From JBFMFH01 sp040752275 (lineage in GTDB: Bacteria > Acidobacteriota > Vicinamibacteria > Vicinamibacterales > JAKQTR01): DNA of 27,132 bases. Location: positions 1 through 27,132 of the forward strand of contig JBFMFH010000009.1 in NCBI GenBank assembly GCA_040752275.1, read 5' to 3'. Under the pieces are notes generated by a model that ran no database searches, was not told the DNA's origin, and saw only the letters and a list, made by a program, of their open reading frames with translations. The number at the start of each line of letters is the position of its first letter. Position 1 is the first letter of the stretch. A program made the position numbers and the translations under genes. This document shows positions 8,083 to 16,666 of the stretch, piece by piece.

Positions 8083-8745
8083 ATGACCCTGCCGATGTGT
8101 GCCGTTCCCGGATGCGTGGCGCTGGCCTCGCGCGGCGCGTTCTGCGCGGCCCATCGCTGGGCGGTCGAGGAGCTGGGCCGCCGCCGGCTCTCCCAGGCGC
8201 AGGCGCGCGAGTATCTCGAGGAACTCGTCCGGGAGTTCCGGACCCGCTATACCCGGCTCTCGAAGTACCTGGTCCACGTCGAGCGCCTGCCGCTGCCGCT
8301 GCCGTGTCTCCTCGACTTCGAATTCCACAGTCCGCGCGCGGCACTGCTGGTGTCGGAGTCGATCGAGCCTTCCAGGTTGCCGGCACTGCTCGCACACGAG
8401 TTCCGGCACCTTGCGCGGCAGGTCCGGCGCTACCGCCGCCGCGCCGCCCCGGGGGCCGTGCCTCCGTCGGACCGGCTCGGTGGCCGCGAGCGCTACGTGC
8501 CGTGGGAGGGCGTCGAGTCCGGCCGGCATCTGGGCGAGGTGCAGCTTCCGGCCCGCCGCCGGCGCCAACTCACGGAGACGTCGGGGTCGTGCCCGTCGTG
8601 TGCGCTGCCGGCGCCGGACCTCCAGTGGACCTACGTGGTCAGTCCCGCACCGTCGTGGACCACGCTGGGCGGCTTCGCGGGCTGGCTGGCCGTGTGTGCG
8701 ACGTGCCACGAACAGGTGGCGTTCTACATCGACAAGCAGAACTGA
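8083..8745 (+). CDS. Unknown protein with two zinc-ribbon motifs and an HExxH motif
   Basis: This is a 220-residue protein that I cannot assign to a family. It has an N-terminal cysteine cluster (Cys6, Cys11, Cys21, His24), a form often seen at the start of HNH-type and other nucleic-acid proteins. A central HEFRH (105-109) matches the zincin HExxH signature. A C-terminal CxxC pair (170/173 and 205/208) looks like a second zinc ribbon. The protein is strongly basic between 110 and 163. Whether HEFRH is a real protease centre is uncertain, because it sits in an Arg-rich helix and no third ligand is obvious. The gene starts 24 bases after xylB and is followed 80 bases later by a protein with a damaged zincin-like motif, suggesting the two act together. 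The high-GC third-position pattern supports this frame over the overlapping ones. Confidence 0.75.
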   Translation: MTLPMCAVPGCVALASRGAFCAAHRWAVEELGRRRLSQAQAREYLEELVREFRTRYTRLSKYLVHVERLPLPLPCLLDFEFHSPRAALLVSESIEPSRLPALLAHEFRHLARQVRRYRRRAAPGAVPPSDRLGGRERYVPWEGVESGRHLGEVQLPARRRRQLTETSGSCPSCALPAPDLQWTYVVSPAPSWTTLGGFAGWLAVCATCHEQVAFYIDKQN

Positions 8746-8825
8746 AGAGTGCCGGGCCATGGGATCTGGATTGGTGTGGACGCGGTCAGGGCCTTCAAGA
8801 CGTCGAGCGGGGGGACACACGCAGG

Positions 8826-10004
8826 ATGGTCGCTGAACAATCCGGACCAGCGTGGTGGGATGCTCGCCTCGTTGCGCCGCCGTCCGACGTCGATGTGGCC
8901 AGGGGGTTCCTCCGGGTGCTGCAACAGCGCTATGAGCCGACGGCACGCACCGGTCCCCGGGAAGACCCCCTCGCGGACCTGAAGGCCGACATCCTGATCC
9001 GGCAACTGGCCGACCAGGCCTTCGTGCTCGGGCAGGATGACTACGCGCGCTACCGGCGCGAGGCCTGCATGCGTCTGGCCGCGCTCAGCATCGGGCGCGA
9101 AGCGCGTGAGGCGAGCGAGGCGCTCGAGCAGGTGCTGCAGGACCTGCTCGACGAGATCGTGTCAGGCGGCGAGGCGGCTTCCGGCAGCGCGTCCTTCAGG
9201 ATGGCCGTCGGCTTCCTGCCGCTCGCCGGCCTCGAGGTGTTTACGCTCGAGGTGCCGGGAGAAGACGATGCGTACGTGCTCGTCATGAGCGAGCAGATTC
9301 CCACCTACGTCAACCTGCTCGCCAAGGCCTGCGCGCAGTTGCTGCCCATCCGGCGATCGGGTCAAGACGTCAGCATCGATCTCGACACTCCGGCATGGCC
9401 GACCCGTCTCGGGATGGAGGCCCAGGGAGTCCAGCGGTTCCTGGAGCTGATGTTCGCCTCGTTCGGCGGCACGCCGTCCGATGCCGAGCAGTACTGGCCC
9501 GATCCCGACTGGCAGGCGCCGGCCGAAGCGCTGCGTGAGGCCGGGGAGGCGTTCCTGTTGGCGCGTCAGTTCGTACACGTGGCGCTTGACCACGGCGGGT
9601 CCGGCACCGTCGAAGACGTGTTCGTGCGCGGCGAGCGGCTGGGAGCGCGGCGATACACCCGCGAACAGGAATCTGATGCCGACATCGAGGCGTTGCGGCT
9701 CCTCCTGCGGATCCCGAGGTTCGCCGATCATGCGGCGATCACCTGCTGGGGCGTGGACGTCCTGTTGGCCAGCCTCGCCATGCTGGAGGCGTTGCGGGCT
9801 CGCGACTCCTCGGACGATGAGGGGCGGGGCATTGTGACGCCTGACGAGACATGGGCAGGTGAACGGCGCGAGAGGCTCCGCGAGGCCTTGGAGGACATGG
9901 GCGGGAGCCGTCCGGGCCTCGTCGAGGTGCTGACGGCCCTGGATCCGGTCGGTCGCGCCCTCTGGGCCCGGTTGAAGGACCTCGTGCTTCAGCGAGACTC
10001 CTGA
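8826..10004 (+). CDS. Unknown protein resembling a metallopeptidase with a degenerate active site
   Basis: This is a 392-residue protein of unknown function. The first 120 residues are helical and charged, followed by a beta-rich middle (125-185). Residues 243-293 resemble the active-site region of zincin peptidases of the ImmA/M48 style. Those have HExxH-x4-H and then ExxAD; here RQFVH (247-251) keeps only the second His, with His256 five residues on, and ESDAD (282-286) follows. His-to-Arg and Glu-to-Gln replacement would remove catalysis, so a pseudoenzyme or binding role is inferred. The ATG at 8826 has a G-rich stretch about 11 bases upstream; the open frame continues upstream to 8097, but that part is the shadow of the preceding gene. 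The 3' end overlaps the convergent phosphodiesterase gene by 16 bases. Confidence 0.78.
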   Translation: MVAEQSGPAWWDARLVAPPSDVDVARGFLRVLQQRYEPTARTGPREDPLADLKADILIRQLADQAFVLGQDDYARYRREACMRLAALSIGREAREASEALEQVLQDLLDEIVSGGEAASGSASFRMAVGFLPLAGLEVFTLEVPGEDDAYVLVMSEQIPTYVNLLAKACAQLLPIRRSGQDVSIDLDTPAWPTRLGMEAQGVQRFLELMFASFGGTPSDAEQYWPDPDWQAPAEALREAGEAFLLARQFVHVALDHGGSGTVEDVFVRGERLGARRYTREQESDADIEALRLLLRIPRFADHAAITCWGVDVLLASLAMLEALRARDSSDDEGRGIVTPDETWAGERRERLREALEDMGGSRPGLVEVLTALDPVGRALWARLKDLVLQRDS

Positions 10005-12355
10005 CGCGCCGGCGGGTAGGCCACCCGCCGATGGGTCGAATCGACGAGGGCGCTCACCAGGGCTTCGCGAATGCGCCGCAGGTCGCCGAGCGTCAACGGG
10101 GCGTCGTCCAGCTCTCCTTCCCGGCGGATGCGTTCGATGGTGCGCTCCACCATCCGGTCGTAATCCGCTTCGGTGGCGTCCTCCATCGACCGCGCAGTGG
10201 CTTCCACCTGGTCGGCGATCATCAGGATGGCCGTTTCCTTCGACCTCGGTCGCGGTCCCGGATAGCGAAACTGCCCGCGGTCGACCGTGGCCCCGCGCTC
10301 CTCGGCCTGAGCCAGGAAGAACGCGAGGGTGCCGGTTCCGTGATGCTCCCGAACGAAGTCCGCGATCCGCTCGCCGATTCCCCGCTCACGGATGAGCGCC
10401 AGACCGTCCTGGACGTGCGCGCGAATCAGGCGGGCGCTCTCCTCGGCGTCGAGTTGGTCGTGCGGGTTGAGCCCCCGCTGGTTCTCGGTGAAGAGGGCGG
10501 GCCGCTCGAGCTTGCCCACATCATGGTACAGCGTGCCGACCCGCACGAGCAGGGCGTGGGCCCCGACGGCTTCCGCGGCCGCGGACCCGAGCACGGCGGC
10601 CGAGATGCAATGCTGGAACGTGCCGGGTGCTTCGGTGGCGAGGCGCCTCAGCAGCGGATGCTCGTAGCTCAGCAGCTCGACGAGGCGGATGTTGGTGGTG
10701 TACCCGAAGAGGGACTCGACCACGCTGCTCAGCGCCACGACAACCAGGCCGGCGACGGTACCGCCCAGAAGGGCACCGGCCAGCACGGCGACGATGTCTG
10801 CAGCCCTCACCGGCGTCTCTGCGAAGGCCAGCAGCGCCGCCGCGCCGACCATGCCCGCGGCGCCAACCGCCAGGCCCGCGCGCACCACGCACCCGCGCCG
10901 GCTGCATCCCGCCACGCGGTCGATGCCAACCAGGCCGGCAATCGCGGCCTGCAACGCGAGGATGGTCTCCAACTCCGACAGAAGGCCCGCCAGGATCGCG
11001 ACGACCAGCAGGTGCGAGAGGCCGTCGCGGCGGTTGCCGACCAGGGAGACGAGCATGGCACTCGCCGGGATCGGGAAGAGGAGGGTCAGACCGACGCGCG
11101 ACACGCCCGGCGATTGGGCACCGAGGGCGTCGACCACGAGCAACCAGAGCCAGAAGCCGACCGCCGTCAGCAGGACGCCGACCAGGCTGACGGCCGCATT
11201 GCGGCGGGAGTCCGGCTGGCGCACCCCGGGCATCCGCCGGGTCGGCCAGATCGCCACGTAGAGCAGCAACAACCCGAAGGCAGAGGCGGCGAGCCATCGG
11301 GGAAAGATAGCTCTCGGCAGGTCCCGCGATCGGAGTTCGTCCAGCACGAGCTGGGCTTCGCGCGTGACCTCCTGGCCCTCGCCGATGATGAGCTGGTTGC
11401 GCCTGAAGCCGAGCCGGACCGGAAGCACGGCACCGGAGGCCGCACGCCGCCGCGCATCGGTGAGATTGGCGTCGTAGATCAGGTTGGGGCTCAGCAGCCG
11501 CGACGCGAGCCCGGCCATCACCAGGTGGGTTTCGAGCGATTCGGGGGCGACATCCTGTGGCGGGCGCCGCACGCGCTGGCGTGCCGAGTCGAGGTCGTCG
11601 ATCTGCCCAAGGTCGCTCACCGTGCGCTCGCGGCCGGCCGCGTCGCGAATCACGATGCGCGCACCCGTCGCGTCGGCGGAGTCGAGGGCGAGCTGCCGCA
11701 GCCTGACGGCGTCGTCCGAGATCGAGTGGCCGTAGGCTGAACGGACCAGGCGCACGAGGATGTCCTCGAGATTCGTCCTGAAGCCGGCAGCTGCCAGGAG
11801 CCGCCGCTCGTCGGTGGACAACTCGAGACCGATCCGGTCCTGCATGCGGGCGAGCTGGACGGCCGCGGCGTCCTCGATGCGCTGGCGGCGTTCTGCTTCG
11901 CGCCTGGCGGCGAGTGCCTCACGCTGCGCGCGGGTCAGACGCTTGGCCTGGGGCTCAGGTTCGGCGGCCGCCGCCCGATCCAGCGCCTCACGGGCCGCGG
12001 CGAACGACGATGAGATTCTCGCGGCGATCCGGTTGCCCGCCTCGGCGTCGAGGGCCGCCACGGGCGGCGTCGTCCTCGCCGCCTCCTCCCGCTTTCTGGC
12101 CGTGGCCACCTCGTCGGCGACCGAGAAGTCGAACGGTGCGCGAACCGAACGATCCGTGAACTGGCCCGTCTCGTAGCTGGGGGTCCGCTGCATGACGCGC
12201 GGCGCGGCCAGGAGCACGCCGATGGTGGCGGCCGCCAGCCCGAGGGCGATACCCAGGCCAGGCCTTCGCCCGTCGGTCTGGCGGGCATCGCCAGGAGGAG
12301 TCGAGCGGTCACGAAGGCGGGACCACCAGGGCATGGGCAAGTCACCGGGGATCAT
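9989..12355 (-). CDS. PgpH-like membrane HD-domain phosphodiesterase (c-di-AMP type)
   Basis: This 788-residue protein has the architecture of the 7TMR-HD family, whose characterised members hydrolyse c-di-AMP to pApA. An N-terminal membrane helix (about 33-51) is followed by a large extracellular 7TMR-HDED domain (about 60-345), then a bundle of membrane helices (about 354-545) and a cytosolic HD domain (about 560-770). HD metal ligands are visible: His582 in the TFQHC segment, His611-Asp612 in YHDVGK, His647 in IRAHV, His671-His672 in REHHGTG and Asp715 in IADQ. The NPHD segment at 630-633 also fits PgpH. The extracellular part has an unusually long Ala/Arg/Glu-rich helix (about 100-170). 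An internal ATG seven codons in is an alternative start; neither has a strong ribosome site. It is monocistronic here and converges on the degenerate-peptidase gene. Confidence 0.92.
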   Translation of the reverse strand: MIPGDLPMPWWSRLRDRSTPPGDARQTDGRRPGLGIALGLAAATIGVLLAAPRVMQRTPSYETGQFTDRSVRAPFDFSVADEVATARKREEAARTTPPVAALDAEAGNRIAARISSSFAAAREALDRAAAAEPEPQAKRLTRAQREALAARREAERRQRIEDAAAVQLARMQDRIGLELSTDERRLLAAAGFRTNLEDILVRLVRSAYGHSISDDAVRLRQLALDSADATGARIVIRDAAGRERTVSDLGQIDDLDSARQRVRRPPQDVAPESLETHLVMAGLASRLLSPNLIYDANLTDARRRAASGAVLPVRLGFRRNQLIIGEGQEVTREAQLVLDELRSRDLPRAIFPRWLAASAFGLLLLYVAIWPTRRMPGVRQPDSRRNAAVSLVGVLLTAVGFWLWLLVVDALGAQSPGVSRVGLTLLFPIPASAMLVSLVGNRRDGLSHLLVVAILAGLLSELETILALQAAIAGLVGIDRVAGCSRRGCVVRAGLAVGAAGMVGAAALLAFAETPVRAADIVAVLAGALLGGTVAGLVVVALSSVVESLFGYTTNIRLVELLSYEHPLLRRLATEAPGTFQHCISAAVLGSAAAEAVGAHALLVRVGTLYHDVGKLERPALFTENQRGLNPHDQLDAEESARLIRAHVQDGLALIRERGIGERIADFVREHHGTGTLAFFLAQAEERGATVDRGQFRYPGPRPRSKETAILMIADQVEATARSMEDATEADYDRMVERTIERIRREGELDDAPLTLGDLRRIREALVSALVDSTHRRVAYPPARQESR

Positions 12356-12432
12356 ACCCCGGCGGGAACTGGAGCGGCTTGGCCCTCCCGCTCACCCCGG
12401 CGCTCGAGGCCTTGCTGCGGTGGTTCTGACCG

Positions 12433-12485
12433 TTGTGACTCAGCCACACGAGTGATAGGGTCGACAGGGGATACCAGGCATCCCC
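12433..12485 (+). promoter_or_regulatory. Possible weak promoter and small leader hairpin before the trehalose operon
   Basis: TTGTGA (12433-12438) and TAGGGT (12456-12461) are 17 bases apart and could be weak -35 and -10 elements. Just after, GGGGAT and ATCCCC (12467-12472 and 12480-12485) can form a 6-bp hairpin. Both lie in the 179-bp divergent spacer upstream of the otsAB start. Neither match is strong. Confidence 0.25.
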
Positions 12486-12534
12486 TCGCGGGCCTATGCT
12501 TGTGGGAGCCCCGAAACAGCCGGCTCGCTGTCAC

Positions 12535-14754
12535 ATGGCCAACCGCCTTCTGATCGTCACCAATCGTCTCCCTGTGTCCGTGCAACGGGACGAAGACGAC
12601 TTCACACTGCGGGAGTCGTCCGGCGGACTGGCCACGGGCTTGCGGGGTGTGCACGCCGCCGAGGACACGATCTGGATCGGATGGTCGGGCATCGGCGAAC
12701 GGCTGAGCCGCTCTGCCCGCCAGCGGCTGGACGCCGACTTCGCTGAGCGGCGTCTCGTGGCCGTGCACCTGAGCAAACAGGAGGTCCGGCAGTACTACGA
12801 GGGGTTCTCGAACGGCGTCATCTGGCCCCTCTTCCACTATCTGCTCGATCGAATGCCGCTCCAGGCGCCCACCTGGAGCGTCTACCAGGCCGTGAACGAG
12901 AAGATCGCCGACGCGGCGGCGCGCCAGTACCGGCCGGGCGACACCTTCTGGGTGCACGACTACCAGTTGATGCTGGTGCCGACCCTGCTGCGCCAGCGGG
13001 TGCCGGACGCGCGTATCGGCTTCTTCCTCCACATTCCGTTTCCGTCGGCCGAGATCGTCCGTTTGCTGCCGTGGCGGGAAGACCTGCTTCGGGGCTTGCT
13101 GGGCGCGGACCTCATCGGCTTTCACACCCCGGGCTTCGTCCGCCATTTCGAGACGTCGGTACGACTGCTGATCGGCCTGCAGCCACTCCACGACGAACTC
13201 CAGTGGGACGGCCGCCGGGTGAAGGTCGGGTGCCACCCGATGGGCATCGATGCGGCCGAGTTCGACCGGCTGGCCGGCAGACCGGATGTCGAAGCGGAGG
13301 TCGCCCGCATCCGTGCGGAGGTGGGGAGGCGCTCGCTGCTGCTCGGCGTCGACCGGCTCGACTACACCAAGGGCATACCGAGGAGACTGCTGGCCTTCGG
13401 GGAGCTGCTCGCATCCGACCCCTCGTGGCGGGAACGCGTGCGCCTCGTGCAGATCGCATCGCCCTCCCGCGATCGGCTCGAGCCCTATCAGGCCTTCCGC
13501 CGCCAGGTCGAGGAGATCGTGAGCAGCGTGAATGGCAGATTCGGCACGGTGGATGGCGCGCCGATCCACTACCTGTACCAGAATCTCACCCGTGAGGAAC
13601 TCGTGGCGCTGTACCGGGCGGCTGACGTGATGCTGGTGACGCCGCTTCGTGACGGCATGAACCTGGTGGCCAAGGAGTACGTCGCGTCGCGGATCGACGG
13701 AGACGGGTGCCTGGTGCTCAGCGAGTTCGCAGGCGCGGCTGCCGAGATGGGCGAAGCGCTCATCGTCAACCCGTACGATGTGCCGGCAACCGCCCAGGCC
13801 ATCCGCCGAGCGCTGGACATGGACCCGGCCGAGCGCCGAGTCCGGATGCGGGCGCTGCGCCAGCGAGTCCAGCGCAACACGGTGCAGCGGTGGGCCGAGG
13901 AGTTCCTTGGCGATCTCATGGGCGACGATGGCCCGGCCCGCGACGGGACGTTCCTGTGGTCGCCGGGAAGCGACATGCGGCGCCTGGTCGAGCGGTTGTC
14001 CCGGCTCGACCGGCTCAACCTGCTGCTCGACTACGACGGCACGCTCGTGCCGTTTGCCAGCACGCCTGAACTGGCCGCGCCGGGTGCGGGCGTGGTCGAG
14101 CTGATCACCCGCTTGGCGGGCCAGCCAGGCTGGCGGGTGCACGTGGTCAGCGGGCGGCCACGGGCCAGCCTCGATGCCTGGCTGGAACCGACGCCTGCGG
14201 TGCTGTGGGCCGAGCACGGCTACTGGCACCGGCGCGCGCCCGGCCTCGAGTGGGCGTCCACCGTCGACGTGAACCGAGAGTGGATGACGGCCGTCCGTGC
14301 GGTGATGACGCGTTTTGCCGACCGCTCGCCCGGAGCGATGCTGGAGGAAAAGACCGCGTCGCTGGCCTGGCACTACCGCATGCTCGACCGCGAGCTGGCC
14401 GCGACCAGGCTCGTGCAGATCCGGCAGGCCCTCGCCCCTCTCGTGGCGTCGGAGCAGCTCGAGATGCTGGAGGGGAACTGCGTGCTCGAAGTCCGGCACC
14501 CGGTTGTGAACAAGGGCCGTGTCGTCCAGGAGATCGTGCGGCAGGAGCCGGACGTGCCCGTGCTGGCCGTTGGCGACGACCGCACCGACGAAGACATGTT
14601 CGCCGCGGTGCCGCCCGGTGGCGTGACCGTGCGGATCGGGGCCGGGGTCACGACGGCGGCCTACCGCCTGCGCGATCCGGAGGCCCTGTTCGAGATCCTG
14701 CAGGAGCTCCTGGCAGCCGCTCGGGCCCTGCACCGTGAGGAGCGAAGACCATGA
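12535..14754 (+). CDS. Fused trehalose-6-phosphate synthase/phosphatase (OtsA-OtsB)
   Basis: This 739-residue cytoplasmic bifunctional enzyme has an N-terminal GT20 domain (1-465) that joins glucose from NDP-glucose to glucose 6-phosphate, and a C-terminal HAD phosphatase (490-735) that releases trehalose. GT20 marks are TNRLP (9-13), the HDYQ segment (141-144, Asp142), HIPFPS (166-171), GVDRLDYTKG (271-280, Arg274 and Lys279) and TPLRDGMNLVAKEY (369-382). HAD marks are LDYDGT (498-503; nucleophile Asp499 and Asp501), SGRPR (539-543) and GDDRTDED (680-687). All key residues are present in both halves, so both should be active. The start at 12535 fits the usual OtsA N-terminus; an ATG at 12496 is the alternative. 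Its stop overlaps the next start (ATGA), implying translational coupling. Confidence 0.95.
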   Translation: MANRLLIVTNRLPVSVQRDEDDFTLRESSGGLATGLRGVHAAEDTIWIGWSGIGERLSRSARQRLDADFAERRLVAVHLSKQEVRQYYEGFSNGVIWPLFHYLLDRMPLQAPTWSVYQAVNEKIADAAARQYRPGDTFWVHDYQLMLVPTLLRQRVPDARIGFFLHIPFPSAEIVRLLPWREDLLRGLLGADLIGFHTPGFVRHFETSVRLLIGLQPLHDELQWDGRRVKVGCHPMGIDAAEFDRLAGRPDVEAEVARIRAEVGRRSLLLGVDRLDYTKGIPRRLLAFGELLASDPSWRERVRLVQIASPSRDRLEPYQAFRRQVEEIVSSVNGRFGTVDGAPIHYLYQNLTREELVALYRAADVMLVTPLRDGMNLVAKEYVASRIDGDGCLVLSEFAGAAAEMGEALIVNPYDVPATAQAIRRALDMDPAERRVRMRALRQRVQRNTVQRWAEEFLGDLMGDDGPARDGTFLWSPGSDMRRLVERLSRLDRLNLLLDYDGTLVPFASTPELAAPGAGVVELITRLAGQPGWRVHVVSGRPRASLDAWLEPTPAVLWAEHGYWHRRAPGLEWASTVDVNREWMTAVRAVMTRFADRSPGAMLEEKTASLAWHYRMLDRELAATRLVQIRQALAPLVASEQLEMLEGNCVLEVRHPVVNKGRVVQEIVRQEPDVPVLAVGDDRTDEDMFAAVPPGGVTVRIGAGVTTAAYRLRDPEALFEILQELLAAARALHREERRP

Positions 14755-15401
14755 CCGGGCCCGGCCCCTTCGTCTTCCACTCCGAACGGAGGATCGTGCG
14801 GCTCACCGCCCGGACGGCCAGCACCCTGCCCGAGCTCATCGAGCAGATCGCCTCCGTCTCGGGCGCCTCGATCTTCTTCCATACGCACCAGCAGTACCTC
14901 TCGCATCACTTCCAGCGGCCTGCCTACTACAACGACTTCGCCGCGTGGCTGCTGACCGGCGTCCAGGAGGCCGCGCTTGCCGAAAAGGTCGCGGTGATCG
15001 ACCTGCTGGCGTTTTCGGCGATTCGTCCCCTGCGCGAGGCCATCCTCGACGTGCTCCGCGCGCACCCGCCGGGGACCGAACCTCCTCGCCAGTGCCAGCC
15101 CGGGAGCGAGTTCCACTTCTGCGAGTCCCAGAGCTTCGTGCTCAGGACCGGCCTGGTGGCCCACACCGTCCCGGAGTTTTTCGCTGCCCTGCCCCGTGTG
15201 ACCGTGGTGTCCCTCTACTATCACTTCTTCGAGGCGCGGCTTCGGCTCGGTCGACCCACGAACGACTTCTCGACGTGGCTGCGCGACCAGGGCGCGACCG
15301 ACCTGGCGACGGCGATCGATCGGCTCGATCCTTACGCCAGTTCGCTGGACCAGCTCAAGGCCGACATCGTGTCGATTGGCACGCAGGCCGGGGAGATCTG
15401 A
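14751..15401 (+). CDS. DUF5752-family protein of the trehalose operon
   Basis: This 216-residue protein of unknown function has the features of the DUF5752 group, which I recall as a companion of trehalose and sugar-synthase genes. No signal peptide or membrane helix is seen, so it should be cytoplasmic. The sequence is an internal duplication. Residues 7-90 and 121-195 share FxF, TxPE (25-28 and 139-142), a hydrophobic run ending in His (44 and 158), RP (56-57 and 168-169), NDF (61-63 and 171-173), a Trp-Leu three residues later (66-67 and 176-177) and Ile-Asp (83-84 and 189-190). The paired His and Asp-Phe motifs suggest a two-fold binding site. It overlaps the otsAB stop by 4 bases and ends 4 bases before the treT start, so production should track both synthases. 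Confidence 0.8.
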   Translation: MTGPGPFVFHSERRIVRLTARTASTLPELIEQIASVSGASIFFHTHQQYLSHHFQRPAYYNDFAAWLLTGVQEAALAEKVAVIDLLAFSAIRPLREAILDVLRAHPPGTEPPRQCQPGSEFHFCESQSFVLRTGLVAHTVPEFFAALPRVTVVSLYYHFFEARLRLGRPTNDFSTWLRDQGATDLATAIDRLDPYASSLDQLKADIVSIGTQAGEI

Positions 15402-15405
15402 CGGC

Positions 15406-16632
15406 GTGAGTACCCTTGACGAATACGCGGCCGTTGCCGGCGAGGACGTCATCGACGAGCTGCGAGTCCTCGCGCGGCACGTCGGAACGAGACGTCTGCA
15501 GAACATCAACTCGACCGCGGTCGGAGGTGGCGTAGCCGAGATCCTCAGCCGGATGGTGCCGCTGCTGCGGGAGCTGGGCGTCGGCACGACCTGGGACGTC
15601 ATCAGAGGCGACGAGGCCTTCTTTGCCGTGACCAAGGCGTTTCACAATGCGCTCCACGGCCAGCGCGAAACGCTGTCCGACGAAATGTTCGACATCTACA
15701 TGGAGAACACACGCCGCAACCTGGAGGGAATCGAACTGAACGGCGACGTGGTCCTCGTGCACGACCCCCAGCCGGCCGGCCTCGTCTCCGCGCGCCACGG
15801 CGCGCAGCGCTGGATCTGGCGGTGCCATATCGATGTCTCCGCCCCGGACCGTTGGGTGTGGGGTTTCCTGCGGCCGATCGTGGACCGCTACGACGCGGCG
15901 ATCTTCTCGATGCCGAGTTTCGCCCAGGTGCTCAGCATTCCCCAGTTCCTCGTGGCGCCGTCGATCGATCCGCTCGCCCCGAAGAACCGGGATCTCGACG
16001 ACGAAACCATCGCGAAGGTGCTCGAGCTCTACCAGATCGATCCCGCGCGCCCGCTGCTGGCGCAGATCTCGCGCTTCGACAGGTTGAAAGACCCGCTAGG
16101 CGTCATCGCGGCGTACAGGATGGTCAGGCGCCGCCAGGACTGCCAGCTCGTGCTGGCCGGCGGCGGGGCGAGCGATGACCCCGAGGGCATGATGGTGCTG
16201 CAGGAAGTGCACGAGGCAGCCGAAGGGGACCCTGACATCCACGTCATCCTGCTGCCGCCCTACAGCGATACCGAGATCAACGCTCTGGTGCGCGGCTCGA
16301 CCATCGTGATCCAGAAGTCCCTGAAGGAAGGATTCGGGTTGACCGTGGCCGAGGCGCTCTGGAAGCGCAAGCCGGTGATTGCCGGAGCGGTCGGCGGCAT
16401 CAAGATCCAGGTCATCGACGATCTGACCGGCTATCTCGTGCACTCGCCCGAGGGGGCGGCACACCGCATTCTTCAACTCTTGCGGGACCCCCAGCTCCGA
16501 CGCGTCATGGGGGAGAACGGGTACGAGCACGTGCGCCGGAACTTCCTGCTGACGCGCCACATCAAGGACTACCTGCTGATGATGCTCGCCGTCGACCACC
16601 TGGGCGAGCACGTCGTGCTGCTCGACGCCTGA
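15406..16632 (+). CDS. treT: Trehalose glycosyltransferring synthase (TreT-like, GT4)
   Basis: This 408-residue cytoplasmic GT-B glycosyltransferase catalyses NDP-glucose plus free glucose to trehalose plus NDP, reversibly in characterised homologues. TreT-type marks include NSTAVGGGVAEIL (35-47), the HDPQ segment (119-122), RCHID (139-143), SRFDRLKDP (222-230) and the GT4 signature KEGFGLTVAEALW (307-319) with the Glu308/Glu316 pair. Length and N-terminus match archaeal and bacterial TreT proteins. The start is GTG at 15406, four bases after the preceding stop, with GGGGAG about 10 bases upstream inside the previous gene. It is the third gene of the operon with otsAB and the DUF5752 gene. 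A short GGGG/CCCC hairpin lies in the 34 bases before the convergent kinase gene and could be a weak terminator. Confidence 0.93.
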   Translation: MSTLDEYAAVAGEDVIDELRVLARHVGTRRLQNINSTAVGGGVAEILSRMVPLLRELGVGTTWDVIRGDEAFFAVTKAFHNALHGQRETLSDEMFDIYMENTRRNLEGIELNGDVVLVHDPQPAGLVSARHGAQRWIWRCHIDVSAPDRWVWGFLRPIVDRYDAAIFSMPSFAQVLSIPQFLVAPSIDPLAPKNRDLDDETIAKVLELYQIDPARPLLAQISRFDRLKDPLGVIAAYRMVRRRQDCQLVLAGGGASDDPEGMMVLQEVHEAAEGDPDIHVILLPPYSDTEINALVRGSTIVIQKSLKEGFGLTVAEALWKRKPVIAGAVGGIKIQVIDDLTGYLVHSPEGAAHRILQLLRDPQLRRVMGENGYEHVRRNFLLTRHIKDYLLMMLAVDHLGEHVVLLDA

Positions 16633-16666
16633 TTGCGCGGGGCGGACCCCACATCGCCGAAGCCCG

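Noticed and set aside
8097..8825. Upstream extension of the 392-residue protein to 635 residues
   Set aside because: This part is low-complexity and overlaps the real zinc-ribbon gene in another frame; the ATG at 8826 begins the plausible protein.
6952..8946. 664-codon minus-strand frame opposite xylB and the next gene
   Set aside because: It is an antisense shadow; the plus-strand genes carry clear motifs.
12352..14733. 793-codon minus-strand frame opposite otsAB
   Set aside because: It is an antisense shadow of the trehalose gene, rich in His, Arg and Gln, with no family features.
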